Of a DNA stretch of 22,170 nucleotides, positions 22,158 through 22,170 are shown piece after piece. The notes under the pieces were generated by a model, which saw nothing but the letters and a program-made list of their open reading frames with translations, had not been told where the DNA came from and ran no database searches. Position 1 is the first letter of the stretch; the number at the start of each line of letters is the position of its first letter. This DNA is from UBA5941 sp021824385 (lineage in GTDB: Bacteria > Patescibacteriota > Microgenomatia > UBA8517), in NCBI GenBank assembly GCA_027347685.1, contig DAIEQM010000017.1, positions 1 to 22,170 on the forward strand, written 5' to 3'. Both the position numbers and the translations under genes were made by a program.

Positions 22158-22170
22158 CCCCATAGCTTGA
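22158..22170 (+). repeat. CCCCATAGCTTGA motif, copy 4, at window end
   Basis: Follows the rpsJ stop after two bases (stop then TA), much as copy 1 follows fusA. The TTGA at its end is probably the start of a -35 whose -10 lies outside the window. Confidence 0.6.

Noticed and set aside
1..22170. CRISPR array, tRNA or rRNA genes, insertion sequences, phage integrase
   Set aside because: No spaced direct repeats, cloverleaf-like sequence, rRNA signature or transposase/integrase-like protein was seen in the window.

Overview
The window looks like a chromosomal segment of a Candidate Phyla Radiation (Patescibacteria, probably Parcubacteria-like) bacterium. The grounds are a short alanyl-tRNA synthetase without its C-terminal domain, a membrane protein combining an actin-like-ATPase-like half with a baseplate-J-like half beside a sortase, a compact MltG, very short intergenic gaps, and core genes preceded by a -10 box but no Shine-Dalgarno (SD) sequence. 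TGA is used as a stop (sortase, ruvX, rpsL), so this is not the code-25 Gracilibacteria/Absconditabacteria lineage. The lineage call is inference; no 16S rRNA is present.

Left region (1-5870): the 3' part of alaS, then a compact + strand cell-envelope block: a 740-aa bitopic protein, a sortase (4-nt overlap), ruvX (20-nt overlap), a 64-aa zinc-ribbon protein and mltG. The zinc-ribbon gene and mltG each have an extended -10 box whose predicted transcription start falls on the ATG, so their mRNAs should be leaderless.

Middle region (5871-16613): the transcription/translation core. Two stacked promoters drive a single 7-kb reading frame in which RNA polymerase beta and beta' are fused (2339 aa). 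It is followed after 10 nt by rpsL, then rpsG, an opposite-strand orphan RelE-like toxin with its own terminator, and fusA. The EF-G has normal G1-G3 motifs but altered G4 (NKLN) and G5 motifs, the ones that recognise guanine.

Right region (16614-20540): an islet of five small + strand genes and one - strand gene separates fusA from tuf. Each gene is a self-contained unit with its own promoter, a good SD and an intrinsic terminator. Products are a tail-anchored 95-aa protein, a four-helix membrane protein, a helical protein, a ClpP-fold peptidase-like protein, a 134-aa unknown and an atypical short-chain dehydrogenase. Codon use and initiation signals differ from the core genes, which suggests a separately acquired or separately evolving module. 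A 10-13-base motif, CCCATAGCTTG, recurs at its promoters and again after rpsJ.

After the islet come tuf (two stacked promoters) and rpsJ, resuming the str/S10 order. The most noteworthy points are the rpoB-rpoC fusion, the altered EF-G guanine-binding motifs, the two contrasting translation-initiation styles, and the cassette-like islet inside the str operon.
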